Assembly (NCBI RefSeq): GCF_002087075.1
Contig: NZ_MWSM01000009.1
Span: 2,682-44,675, forward strand
Direction: 5' to 3'
Length of the DNA: 41,994 nucleotides
DNA from: Streptococcus pseudopneumoniae ATCC BAA-960 = CCUG 49455
GTDB taxonomy: Bacteria; Bacillota; Bacilli; Lactobacillales; Streptococcaceae
Numbering within the stretch: position 1 is the first letter of the stretch; each line of letters starts with the position of its first letter. The position numbers and the translations under genes are program-made. Shown piece after piece: positions 29,644-37,852 of the stretch. The notes beneath the pieces are model-generated. The model saw nothing but the letters and a program-made list of their open reading frames with translations, was not told the origin of the DNA and made no database searches.

Positions 29644-29672
29644 CCTTCTAGGAAGACTTTTCTCCTAGAAGG
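29644..29672 (-). terminator. Hairpin after patB
   Basis: Perfect 10-bp stem CCTTCTAGGA / TCCTAGAAGG with a 9-nt loop, 8 bp after the patB stop. It is followed on the minus strand by CTATTTTC, a modest T-tract. Confidence 0.75.
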
Positions 29673-29680
29673 ATGGATTT

Positions 29681-30847
29681 TTAACGTTTGGCAAAAGTAG
29701 CCACAATCCGCTGACAGACTTCTTGCAACAGAGATTTGGGCATGGCTATATTGATGCGGGCATGGAGACTTCCTTCCTCTCCAAAATCCAAACCACGGTT
29801 AAGGATAACCTTGGCTTCATTTCTCAACAACTCTTGCAATGTTTCATCAGTCAGGTCATAGGCTGAAAAGTCAAGCCAAATCAAGTAGGTACCTTGCGGT
29901 TTCATGACCTTGATTTTAGTCTCTTTTCCAAATAGATCCACCACATAATTGATGTGATCTTCAAAGACTTGCTTGAGTTCCTCTAGCCAATCTTTACCGT
30001 ATCGATAGGCAGCTTCTGTCGCCAAATAACCCAAGCCTGAAATTTCATGCTGATTATTGGCCAACAGGCGTTTCTGGAAAGCCAGTCTCAACTTAGGATT
30101 TTCAATGACTGCATAGGAATTTTTTGTCCCAGCAATATTAAATGTTTTAGTGGCACTGCTCAAGACGATAGCAAAATTTTTGAAGGCAGGATTGATGGTA
30201 TTGAAAGACTGGTGTTTGTGACCAAAGAGGGTCAAATCTTGGTGAATCTCATCTGAAACTAACAAAACACCGTGTTTTTGGCAGAGTTGGCCAATCTTCT
30301 CCAACACTTCTTTTTCCCAAACACGTCCACCAGGATTGTGAGGGTTGCAAAGAATATAGAGTTTAACCTCCTCTTCCACCAAATCCTTTTCAAGTTGGTC
30401 AAAGTCAATCTCAAACAGACCATCCTTTTCCACCAAAGAATTGGTAATCAATCTGCGGTTGTTCAACTTGACACTGCGAGCAAAAGGTGGATAGACAGGC
30501 GTGTTAATCAAAACCGCTTCGCCTTCTTTTGTGAAAGCTTGAATAGCTGTTGAGATGGCAGGTACAACGCCCTCGATAAAGACAAGAGCCTCTTTGTCAA
30601 AGTGATAACCGTGTTGTGTGGCTTCCCACTTTTGAACTTCCTTAATTAACTCTTCACTGGCATAGGTATAGCCATAGACCAATTGATCAGCGTAAGTCTG
30701 CACAGCTTGGCGGATTTCAGGCAAGACTACAAAGTCCATATCTGCTATCCAAGCTGGTAGAACTTCACTATCCGTTTCTGTTTCTTTCCATTTATAGGTA
30801 TGATGCCCTAAACGATTGGGCAGGCTTGTAAAATCATATTTTCCCAT
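29681..30847 (-). CDS. patB: PatB/MalY-type aminotransferase-fold C-S lyase (cystathionine beta-lyase)
   Basis: This 388-residue fold-type I PLP enzyme has the PLP Lys in SSATKTFNIAGTKNSY, a conserved Asp in LVSDEIHQDL, and an N-terminal signature LPAWIADMDF typical of MalY/PatB rather than plain aminotransferases. The expected reaction is cleavage of cystathionine to homocysteine, pyruvate and ammonia; H2S formation from cysteine is also known for streptococcal members. I use the start at 30847 (MGKYDFTSLPNR), 7 bp after the metB stop, with its RBS inside the metB C-terminal codons; an upstream in-frame start at 30886 is unlikely. Confidence 0.9.
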   Translation of the reverse strand: MGKYDFTSLPNRLGHHTYKWKETETDSEVLPAWIADMDFVVLPEIRQAVQTYADQLVYGYTYASEELIKEVQKWEATQHGYHFDKEALVFIEGVVPAISTAIQAFTKEGEAVLINTPVYPPFARSVKLNNRRLITNSLVEKDGLFEIDFDQLEKDLVEEEVKLYILCNPHNPGGRVWEKEVLEKIGQLCQKHGVLLVSDEIHQDLTLFGHKHQSFNTINPAFKNFAIVLSSATKTFNIAGTKNSYAVIENPKLRLAFQKRLLANNQHEISGLGYLATEAAYRYGKDWLEELKQVFEDHINYVVDLFGKETKIKVMKPQGTYLIWLDFSAYDLTDETLQELLRNEAKVILNRGLDFGEEGSLHARINIAMPKSLLQEVCQRIVATFAKR

Positions 30848-30854
30848 CTTTATC

Positions 30855-31949
30855 TTATCCTTCCAAGGCTTGGCGCAAATCTGCAATCAAATCTCTAGCA
30901 TCCTCAATCCCAATCGACAAGCGCAAGAGGTCATCTGTCAAACCGTAAGAATGGCGCACTTCTGCTGGAATATCAGCGTGGGTTTGTGTCGTTGGATAAG
31001 TAATAAGACTTTCTACACCACCCAAACTTTCCGCAAAAGAGAAGACCTTAAGACTGTTCAAAATATGTGGAATGCGCGTTTCATCGGCTACTTTAAAGGA
31101 AATCATGCCCCCACGACCAGTGTAGAGAACTTCCTTAACTACTGGAGAATCCTTCAAAAAGGCAACCACTTCTTGGGCATTGGCTGTTGAGCGCTCCATA
31201 CGAAGAGACAAGGTCTTGAGACCACGAAGCAACTGGTAGCTGTCAAATGGAGACAAGACTGCCCCTGTCGTATTGAGATTGTAAAAGAGCTTCTCGTATA
31301 GTTCTAAACTATTGGTTACAACCACTCCAGCCAAGACATCATTGTGGCCTGCTAGATACTTGGTTGCTGAATGGAGAACCATATCTGCTCCATCTTCAAT
31401 CGGACGTTGGTAGATAGGGCTATAGAAGGTATTGTCCACCACCACTTTGGCACCCTTAGCATGAGCCAATTTTGCTAGTTTTTCGATATCAAATTCCAAC
31501 ATTAAGGGATTGGTTGGGGTTTCGATATAGAGAACATCCACATCCTTTTCTAACTCGGCAATCAACTCTTCTTCTGTATTGGCATAGGTAAAATGGAAAC
31601 GACCTTCCTGCTCCACTTGGTTAAACCAGCGAAAAGAACCACCGTAAAGATCACGCACTGCCAAGACCTTACTTCCTACTGGAAAGACGCTAAAGGCCAG
31701 TACAATAGCTGACATCCCTGAGCTAGTCGCTAGGGCATAGTCTGCTGACTCAATAGCCGCCAAGACTTCCTCAGCCTTACTACGAGTTGGATTTTTAGTG
31801 CGCGTATAGTCAAACCCAGTAGATCGACCAAACTCTGGATGCTGATAGGTCGTTGAAAAATGGAGCGGTGTCACCAATGCACCTGTCGCTTCATCTGACT
31901 TAATGCCCGCCTGGGCCAAAATTGTGTTAATGTGTAATTCCTTGCTCAT
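30855..31949 (-). CDS. metB: Trans-sulfuration PLP enzyme (cystathionine gamma-synthase / beta-lyase)
   Basis: The protein has 364 residues of the Cys/Met metabolism PLP family. The Lys motif is LHSATKYLAGHND, with the family regions TRTKNPTRSKAEE, ATSSGMSAI and SLGGVESLITYP. It would condense O-acyl-homoserine with cysteine to cystathionine, which PatB then cleaves. MetB and MetC cannot be told apart reliably by eye; position and pairing with a beta-lyase favour MetB. Upstream lie an extended -10 promoter and a perfect methionine-type palindrome. Confidence 0.88.
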   Translation of the reverse strand: MSKELHINTILAQAGIKSDEATGALVTPLHFSTTYQHPEFGRSTGFDYTRTKNPTRSKAEEVLAAIESADYALATSSGMSAIVLAFSVFPVGSKVLAVRDLYGGSFRWFNQVEQEGRFHFTYANTEEELIAELEKDVDVLYIETPTNPLMLEFDIEKLAKLAHAKGAKVVVDNTFYSPIYQRPIEDGADMVLHSATKYLAGHNDVLAGVVVTNSLELYEKLFYNLNTTGAVLSPFDSYQLLRGLKTLSLRMERSTANAQEVVAFLKDSPVVKEVLYTGRGGMISFKVADETRIPHILNSLKVFSFAESLGGVESLITYPTTQTHADIPAEVRHSYGLTDDLLRLSIGIEDARDLIADLRQALEG

Positions 31950-31975
31950 ACAATACCTCCAAATCTATAGTAACT

Positions 31976-31984
31976 ATTGTACCA
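31976..31984 (-). promoter_or_regulatory. Extended -10 promoter of metB-patB
   Basis: TGGTACAAT on the minus strand (31984-31976), with no good -35. This would fit a promoter that depends on an activator. An RBS TTGGAGG follows 5' of the ATG. Confidence 0.65.
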
Positions 31985-32025
31985 CTTATTTTCATCAACT
32001 CATTTTCTTCTTTTCAAGAGCTAGC

Positions 32026-32042
32026 TATAGTTTCAAACTATA
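32026..32042 (-). promoter_or_regulatory. Candidate MET-box (MtaR/MetR operator)
   Basis: TATAGTTTCAAACTATA is a perfect 8+1+8 palindrome centred about 65 bp upstream of the predicted metB transcription start. It matches the LysR-type methionine box I remember for streptococci (TATAGTTTNAAACTATA). Position and lack of a -35 are typical of LysR activation. Confidence 0.75.
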
Positions 32043-32072
32043 TAAAAAGGGAGTTTTTCCTGCTCCCTTTAA
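32042..32072 (-). terminator. Terminator of the ABC exporter gene
   Basis: AAAGGGAG / CTCCCTTT stem with a 9-nt loop, then TTATA on the minus strand. It abuts the MET-box. Confidence 0.85.
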
Positions 32073-32106
32073 TAGACTATAAAATGGTGAATCTCAAAAG
32101 ACACCT

Positions 32107-33789
32107 TCACTCTATCATTTGCTCCTGCACAAAACGAGCATAACGCTCATGATTTTCCAGTAGTTCCTTATGAGTTCCTGAGCCAGTGATTTTCCCCTCC
32201 TCTAAGAAGAAAATACAATCCACATCTTTTACCGTTGACAAACGATGCGCTATAATCACAACTGTCTTCTCCTTTAGTACAGAATAGAGGCTACTGATAA
32301 TCGCATACTCAGAATCCGCATCAAGATTAGCAGTGGCTTCATCAAATATAAGAATTTCAGCATCTTTTAAGTAGGCTCTAGCTATTTGAAGTCTTTGGCT
32401 TTGTCCCCCTGACAAGAGTCGTCCGCGTTCACCAACCTCAGTATCTAGTCCCTCTTTCATGGAGCGAATCTCATCACCTAGTGATACTAAGTCTAGCACT
32501 TTCATCAATTCATCATCAGTTACTAAGCGATTCAAACCGAGACAAAGATTGTCACGAATACTGCCAGATAAGACTGCATTATTTTGTGAAACCCAAGCGA
32601 TTTTACTTCTCCATTCTTTTAAGTTAAAATCATATATACTTGATTGCTCCATTAGAATATCTCCTGAAAGCGGTTTATAAAACCGCTCTAACAAACGCAC
32701 AATCGTTGATTTTCCTGATCCAGATGGTCCAACAAAAGCAATTTTTTGCCCCTTGAAAATGGAGAAAGTAATATCCTTTAAGACAGGTCGATTTTCATCA
32801 TAACCAAAATAGACATGGTTAAAATTCAACCCTTGTCCTGATACCGATTTTCCTCCCTCAAATTTTTCTTTAGGAACTGCAAGCAAGTTCTCCAGTGCAA
32901 CTGAAGATCCCTTACTCCTAGAATAAACAGTTACAAAATTAGCTATATTACTAATAGGATTAAGTAATTGAAAGAGGTAAATCAAAAACGAAACCAAGGT
33001 TCCCACAGATATATATCCTGCGCTGACCCGATAACCCCCATAGGTTAGCATCACAGCTATAGTCGCAAAGATAAATAAGAGAGCAAACGGGGTCTCAAAA
33101 GAAGTAATCCTATCTGATTTCAGTGAATTGTTTTGTACCCTTTCAATACAATTATCCAAAACATCCTGTACACTTTTCTCTGCTTGGTTAGTCTTAATTA
33201 ATTCATGTTCTTGAATCTTTTCAGTCAATTGCCCTGTTAAAAATCCGATTTCCTCCTGTAAACGACGACTATACTTTTCACTGATATTGGAAAGGGGCAA
33301 GATAATAAACATCATACAAGGAAGAGTGATGAATAAAAGTAGAGAAAGATTCCAATCAAGACTAAATAAGACTATGATGGAACCAAGTACCATAACTAAA
33401 CTCAAAATAATATTTGGGAAAGTCGTAATTAAAAACTCACGAATGACACTCGTGTCATTGACAATGGCAGAAGTCAACTCCCCACTTTGGCTCTTATCAA
33501 AGAAGGATTTCTCTGCATAAATCAACCCCTCTATCACTTTTTTCCTGATTTTTGCTATCTTTTTTTCACCCGATTGACTAAACAGATAGTAACCAATAGA
33601 AGAAAACAAGGCTTGACCAATAAAAATCAAAAACGATTGAAATACTTTGGAACCTATATTTTCAATAGAACTCCCATCTATTAAACCCTTTAAGATAAGG
33701 GGAAGCAACAAAGCAAGTAGACTAGACAGAACAAGTAAGAAACTCCCCATAATCACCTTAGTATCTACTCTTAATAATTTTAATTTCAT
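32107..33789 (-). CDS. ABC exporter, fused membrane and ATP-binding domains
   Basis: This 560-residue type IV half-transporter is likely to act as a homodimer. The N-terminal 300 residues hold six predicted membrane helices. The ATPase domain has Walker A GPSGSGKST, signature LSGGQSQRLQIARAYL, Walker B EILIFDEATANLD and switch His in IAHRLSTV. Family relatives export drugs, lipids or peptides. It contains no peptidase C39 domain, so it is not a classical double-glycine peptide exporter. Substrate unknown. The gene is flanked by terminators and stands alone. Confidence 0.9.
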   Translation of the reverse strand: MKLKLLRVDTKVIMGSFLLVLSSLLALLLPLILKGLIDGSSIENIGSKVFQSFLIFIGQALFSSIGYYLFSQSGEKKIAKIRKKVIEGLIYAEKSFFDKSQSGELTSAIVNDTSVIREFLITTFPNIILSLVMVLGSIIVLFSLDWNLSLLLFITLPCMMFIILPLSNISEKYSRRLQEEIGFLTGQLTEKIQEHELIKTNQAEKSVQDVLDNCIERVQNNSLKSDRITSFETPFALLFIFATIAVMLTYGGYRVSAGYISVGTLVSFLIYLFQLLNPISNIANFVTVYSRSKGSSVALENLLAVPKEKFEGGKSVSGQGLNFNHVYFGYDENRPVLKDITFSIFKGQKIAFVGPSGSGKSTIVRLLERFYKPLSGDILMEQSSIYDFNLKEWRSKIAWVSQNNAVLSGSIRDNLCLGLNRLVTDDELMKVLDLVSLGDEIRSMKEGLDTEVGERGRLLSGGQSQRLQIARAYLKDAEILIFDEATANLDADSEYAIISSLYSVLKEKTVVIIAHRLSTVKDVDCIFFLEEGKITGSGTHKELLENHERYARFVQEQMIE

Positions 33790-33870
33790 AAATACTCCTT
33801 ATAATATTTCAACGGATAAAGTCGGGAATAACTCAATTTGAGGATAAAATCTAATAAATCTTCCTATAAC

Positions 33871-33917
33871 AAAACGCATAACATCTAGGATTTTATATAC
33901 CTGATATTATGCGTTTT
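33871..33917 (-). terminator. Terminator of aliB
   Basis: AAAACGCATAACATC / GATATTATGCGTTTT arms with a 17-nt loop; T-runs on both strands. Same arms as the bta terminator at 6327-6374. Confidence 0.75.
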
Positions 33918-33960
33918 TAAGCACAAAGACTTCTTACACAAACTTATCTACAATTAGATT

Positions 33961-35919
33961 TTATTTGACATGTTTTGCCAATTCTTCTTGGGCTTTTTTA
34001 TTGGATTCTTCTTTTTCTTTCAACCATTTTTCTCTGGCTTTTGCATATTCGTCTGTTGTGACAATCTTATCTTGTACTTTGAGGTATTTATATGATTCAA
34101 CCCCTTTATTACCAGCCAATGAATAAGGTGCTGAGAAAGGAACTGTTTTTCTCAAGCTAGGCGTTCCACCTAATGAAACATTTGGAATCGCTAGAGAACT
34201 ATCTATCAACCATGCTTGAATATCAGCATATTTCTCATAACGTTTGGCTGGGTCTTGCTCCTTATTAGCCTCTTCCAACATTTGAGTATAAGTGTCAAGT
34301 CCAACTGCCTTAGCCTTGTCGTTGGCTTCACCAGGCTCGAGTCCAAGATTTTGTAGAACCCCACCATTCTTGACACTAAAGATATCAAGATAGGTTGATG
34401 GATCTAAGTAGTCAGGACCCCAACCACCATTGTAAAGGTCATAATCTTTTTGAGCTGCTGTTTGAGCAAAGTAACTTGAGTTATGATAGTCCTCTGTTGA
34501 TAACTGTTGGATATCAATAACGACGTTCTCCGTACCTAAAGCTGCTTCAATAGATTGCTTCATAGAGCTTACTTCTTGAATCCCCTTCTTAGAAGCTTGG
34601 TCAACTGTCGCATCCAAATGAATAGGGAATTGAACTCCCTTAGCTTCTAGCTCTTTCTTGGCCTCAGCAAATTTAGCCTTGGCTTTCTCAGGATTGTAAT
34701 AAGGGTCTTGACCATCCGCAAAGTTGATACCTTGCCATTCCTTACCATAATTGACCATCTTAGAGGCTACTACTTCACCAAAGTCTTTTCCCTTGATACT
34801 TACAAAGGTTGGAGGAACAACCAAGTTACGCAAAATCTTAGTCGCTCCGTCTTCTCCCTGAGTTTGAGCCCCATAGGCTGTACGATCATAGGCAAAGTTA
34901 ATAGCTTGACGGAAGTTTTTATTAAGAACTGCTTCCTGAGCTGATTTCTTTTCAATGTCGGTCGTCTTAGAAGTAAATTTATAAGCTTGTCTATCTAGGT
35001 TAAAATTCCAGTAATAAGACGTAGCAGTCTGCATACTGTAGATGATATCATCTTTGTATTTTTCTTTAATCCCTTCAAAACTTGAACTATTTGGATAGAG
35101 ACGAGCGTAGCTATAGGCTCCGTCTGTAAAATTACGAACAAGAGCATCTTGGTCACTACCATCATAGTAGGTCAATTTAACATCATCTACAAAGACATTT
35201 TTAGCATCCCAGTAGTTAGGATTTTTCTTGTATTCGATGACAGATTTTGAAACAAAAGCTTTCATCAAGAAAGGTCCACTGTACAAAATATTAGCAGGGT
35301 CTACCTTGCCAAAATCATCCCCTTTTGATTTTAGGAAATCCGCATTGACTGGGAAAAGAATGGTTGATGTCGTTTTTGAGTTCCAGTAAGGTTCTGGTCG
35401 AGCCAAGGTGTATTGAACCGTTTGGTCATCAAGAGCCTTGACACCGACAGTTGAAAAGTCGCTTGTTTTACCAGTGATATAGTCATCCAAACCTGCAACA
35501 GAGTCCTGCACTAGATACAAGGCTTCTGATTTTTTATCAGCCGCATATTGCAAACCTGTCACAAAATCTTGGGCAGTTACAGGAGCATATTCTTCTCCCT
35601 CAGAAGTAAACCACTTGGCATCCTTACGAAGTTTGTAGGTATAGGTCAAACCGTCCTTAGAAACACTCCAATCCTCTGCCAAGGATGGCACATAGTTCCC
35701 ATATTGGTCATTTTCCATGAGACCATCTACCAGGTTGGTCACAATATCATTTGTTGTTGCGCGGTTTTCTGCTAGATAGTTCAAACTAGATGGATCACTT
35801 GAATAAACATAGTTATAGGTTTTTGATCCTGTGCTAGAATTTCCACACGCGCTCAATAAAATTCCTGTACCCAGGACAAGACCTGCCAAGGTTAGATATT
35901 TGCTCTTAGACTTTTTCAT
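33961..35919 (-). CDS. aliB: Oligopeptide-binding lipoprotein AliB
   Basis: This 652-residue family-5 (OppA/DppA-like) solute-binding protein has a lipoprotein signal with lipobox LSAC (Cys25). Hallmark segments are SSDPSSLNYLAENRATTNDI, TYKLRKDAKWF and GGWGPDYLDPSTYLDIF. In pneumococci AliA, AliB and AmiA share the Ami permease, encoded elsewhere, so an isolated binding-protein gene is expected. AliB-type proteins also sense peptides from other species. It has a near-consensus promoter of its own and an RBS AGGAGGTTC. The C-terminus is Lys/Glu-rich. Confidence 0.92.
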   Translation of the reverse strand: MKKSKSKYLTLAGLVLGTGILLSACGNSSTGSKTYNYVYSSDPSSLNYLAENRATTNDIVTNLVDGLMENDQYGNYVPSLAEDWSVSKDGLTYTYKLRKDAKWFTSEGEEYAPVTAQDFVTGLQYAADKKSEALYLVQDSVAGLDDYITGKTSDFSTVGVKALDDQTVQYTLARPEPYWNSKTTSTILFPVNADFLKSKGDDFGKVDPANILYSGPFLMKAFVSKSVIEYKKNPNYWDAKNVFVDDVKLTYYDGSDQDALVRNFTDGAYSYARLYPNSSSFEGIKEKYKDDIIYSMQTATSYYWNFNLDRQAYKFTSKTTDIEKKSAQEAVLNKNFRQAINFAYDRTAYGAQTQGEDGATKILRNLVVPPTFVSIKGKDFGEVVASKMVNYGKEWQGINFADGQDPYYNPEKAKAKFAEAKKELEAKGVQFPIHLDATVDQASKKGIQEVSSMKQSIEAALGTENVVIDIQQLSTEDYHNSSYFAQTAAQKDYDLYNGGWGPDYLDPSTYLDIFSVKNGGVLQNLGLEPGEANDKAKAVGLDTYTQMLEEANKEQDPAKRYEKYADIQAWLIDSSLAIPNVSLGGTPSLRKTVPFSAPYSLAGNKGVESYKYLKVQDKIVTTDEYAKAREKWLKEKEESNKKAQEELAKHVK

Positions 35920-35951
35920 TTCCAGAACCTCCTGATTTAAATATTTGTTTT

Positions 35952-35980
35952 ATTATACAACGTTTAGTTTGTTTAGTCAA
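35952..35980 (-). promoter_or_regulatory. aliB promoter
   Basis: TTGACT (35980-35975), 17-bp spacer, TATAAT (35957-35952) on the minus strand, 33 bp before the ATG. Confidence 0.88.
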
Positions 35981-36054
35981 TGATTTTGTCCAAAAAAATC
36001 GAAAAAGGCCTCATCTTCTACTCTTAAAAGATAATTTTAGCTGTTTTGACGCTA

Positions 36055-36108
36055 AAAAAAGGAATAAGTTTCAAGTTCTCCTAAAAGATTGTTCAACTTA
36101 TTCCTTTT
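36055..36108 (-). terminator. Terminator of murJ
   Basis: Stem AAAGGAATAAGTT / AACTTATTCCTTT with a long loop; the minus strand ends in a run of seven or more T. It lies just after the murJ stop codon. Confidence 0.85.
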
Positions 36109-36124
36109 ATTTATAAATGCTATC

Positions 36125-37747
36125 TTAAGAAAACTTAAATTTTGCTCGCAAGTGGGCAGCTTTGGCCTGTCCAATAACCTTATCTAAGAGACGAGTATAG
36201 AGACTCATGAATCCGTAGAGTCCACCCCCCATGGCACCGACAAGAGCTACATAAAAGAAGCTCCACAAACGTCCACTTGGTTGGAAAACAAATCCTAACA
36301 GCCACTGGATGGTTCCTATTAACAGAAACATGACTAGGGTCAGCAAACTGATTAAAATGGTTCGCTTCACAATCACCTTGCGCTTAACACCCGTTACTTT
36401 ACAAATATCCCGATACATCAAGACGTTAGGAATGATAAGAGCGATGGTTGTTGAAATCAAGGGACCATAACTGTGGAAAAGGGCGATGGTAGGCAGTTGC
36501 AAGACCAGCTTGGCAATAGAACCATAGATAAAATAGAGAACGGCCTTGCGGTTGCGGAACATGGCTTGAAGCATGGGGGACAAGACCATGTACAAGCCTA
36601 AAATAATAGACTGCAAAACTGCAAAGACAAATAAGCCCATAGCCAAACTGTCTGGCTTGCCATAGAAGACTGTATAAAGAGGTTCTCCTACCATAACCAC
36701 TCCAACCGTTGCTGGTAGCAAGAACATAAAGAGTAGGGTGAGACTGTCCTGAACGAGACGAGAAGCTGCCTTCAAGTCCCTCTTGACATAGTTTTCCGTC
36801 AAAAGTGGCAAACCAACACTCCCAATCGAAACCCCAACAGAAATCAAAATCATCGTGATTTTATTAGGATTGGCTGAGAAATAAGAAAACATGATAACCA
36901 AGTCCTCATTGCTGTAGTTGGTAAACCAGCTCATACTATTGATAAAGGTCAGCTGGTCCAAAATCTGGAAGAGCTGGATGGCAGACCCTGTCAAGATAAA
37001 AGGAATGGCTTCCTTAATGGTATCGATCAAAAGATGCTTGCTGTTAATCTTATCCCCTGTTTCAAGGACTCTTTTGAGTGAACCTTCTTGGGCAAGGAAA
37101 TAAAGCAAAACTGCAAAACTGGCTACCATACCGACAAAGGCCGCAAAGGTCGATTGGGTAACCGCTGCTAGGTAATCTCCTGAACCAAGCTTCATAATGA
37201 TAAAGGTTGCTAGGAGCATCCAGATAACACGAATGACCTGCTCAGCAATTTGGCTCATGGCATAAGGTTTGAGGTTATTCATCCCTTGGAAAAATCCTCG
37301 GATAACACTCATAGACGGGAAAATCAAGACTCCCCAAGCCAAGCTTTGCATGATTGGGATCAAGTCTTTGCCCACGCCAGACAAGTCTGCTAGCCAAGGA
37401 GCAAAGAGATACAAAACTAAAGCAAAAACCAGGCCTAGTCCTGTCATAAAGCCTAAAAAGCTCCGAATCAGGGCAAAGCTATGCTCCTCTTCTCTCATGG
37501 TATTGTACTTGGCAACTTGCTTGGCCACTGCAACCGGAATACCTGCTGTTGAAACCAGCAAGAACCAAGCATAGATATTGTAACCCATGGTAAAGAGACC
37601 ATTGGCCGTAGCCGCATAAGACCCCATCCAGATGTACCAAGGGATAATATAGATGGCCCCAAGCAGGCGACTGATAAAGTTACTAGCCGTTAGCCAAGCA
37701 GTCCCCCGTAACATCTGGGCCTGCTGGTGATTGTTTTCGTGCGACAT
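36125..37747 (-). CDS. murJ: MurJ/YtgP lipid II flippase (MOP/MviN family)
   Basis: This 540-residue protein has about 14 hydrophobic segments. The N-terminus reads LRGTAWLTASNFISRLLGAIYIIPW, followed by a conserved amphipathic TAGIPVAVAKQVAKYN. The homologue YtgP of S. pyogenes replaces E. coli MurJ, so this is probably the flippase that brings lipid II across the membrane; it was long annotated as a polysaccharide biosynthesis protein. The location back to back with murE supports that. The start at 37747 (MSHENNHQQ) has GAGGAAT just upstream; a TTG 15 bp earlier is less likely. Confidence 0.9.
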   Translation of the reverse strand: MSHENNHQQAQMLRGTAWLTASNFISRLLGAIYIIPWYIWMGSYAATANGLFTMGYNIYAWFLLVSTAGIPVAVAKQVAKYNTMREEEHSFALIRSFLGFMTGLGLVFALVLYLFAPWLADLSGVGKDLIPIMQSLAWGVLIFPSMSVIRGFFQGMNNLKPYAMSQIAEQVIRVIWMLLATFIIMKLGSGDYLAAVTQSTFAAFVGMVASFAVLLYFLAQEGSLKRVLETGDKINSKHLLIDTIKEAIPFILTGSAIQLFQILDQLTFINSMSWFTNYSNEDLVIMFSYFSANPNKITMILISVGVSIGSVGLPLLTENYVKRDLKAASRLVQDSLTLLFMFLLPATVGVVMVGEPLYTVFYGKPDSLAMGLFVFAVLQSIILGLYMVLSPMLQAMFRNRKAVLYFIYGSIAKLVLQLPTIALFHSYGPLISTTIALIIPNVLMYRDICKVTGVKRKVIVKRTILISLLTLVMFLLIGTIQWLLGFVFQPSGRLWSFFYVALVGAMGGGLYGFMSLYTRLLDKVIGQAKAAHLRAKFKFS

Positions 37748-37794
37748 AGATTCCTCATTCAATTTTGATAACTAGGAAACACTCCTTATCTTCC

Positions 37795-37845
37795 ATTATA
37801 AACTTTTCCTTGTTACTTGTAAATTTGCGACTTTCGGTTTACAAT
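37795..37845. promoter_or_regulatory. Divergent murJ / murE promoters with overlapping -35 hexamers
   Basis: For murE (plus): TTGTAA 37817-37822, 17-bp spacer, TACAAT 37840-37845. For murJ (minus): TTTACA 37823-37818, 17-bp spacer, TATAAT 37800-37795. The two -35 boxes share five base pairs, so RNA polymerase can hold only one at a time. The murE -10 ends 7 bp before its ATG, leaving no room for a 5' leader. Confidence 0.75.
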
Positions 37846-37852
37846 AGAAAGT

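Noticed and set aside
30816..31190. 124-codon plus-strand open frame
   Set aside because: It lies antisense to metB and the start of patB, has no RBS or recognisable protein, and is a shadow of the PLP enzyme genes.
31950..32106. SAM riboswitch or T-box upstream of metB
   Set aside because: The leader is only about 20 nt from the predicted start point and lacks the conserved helices; the palindrome is better explained as a protein-binding box.
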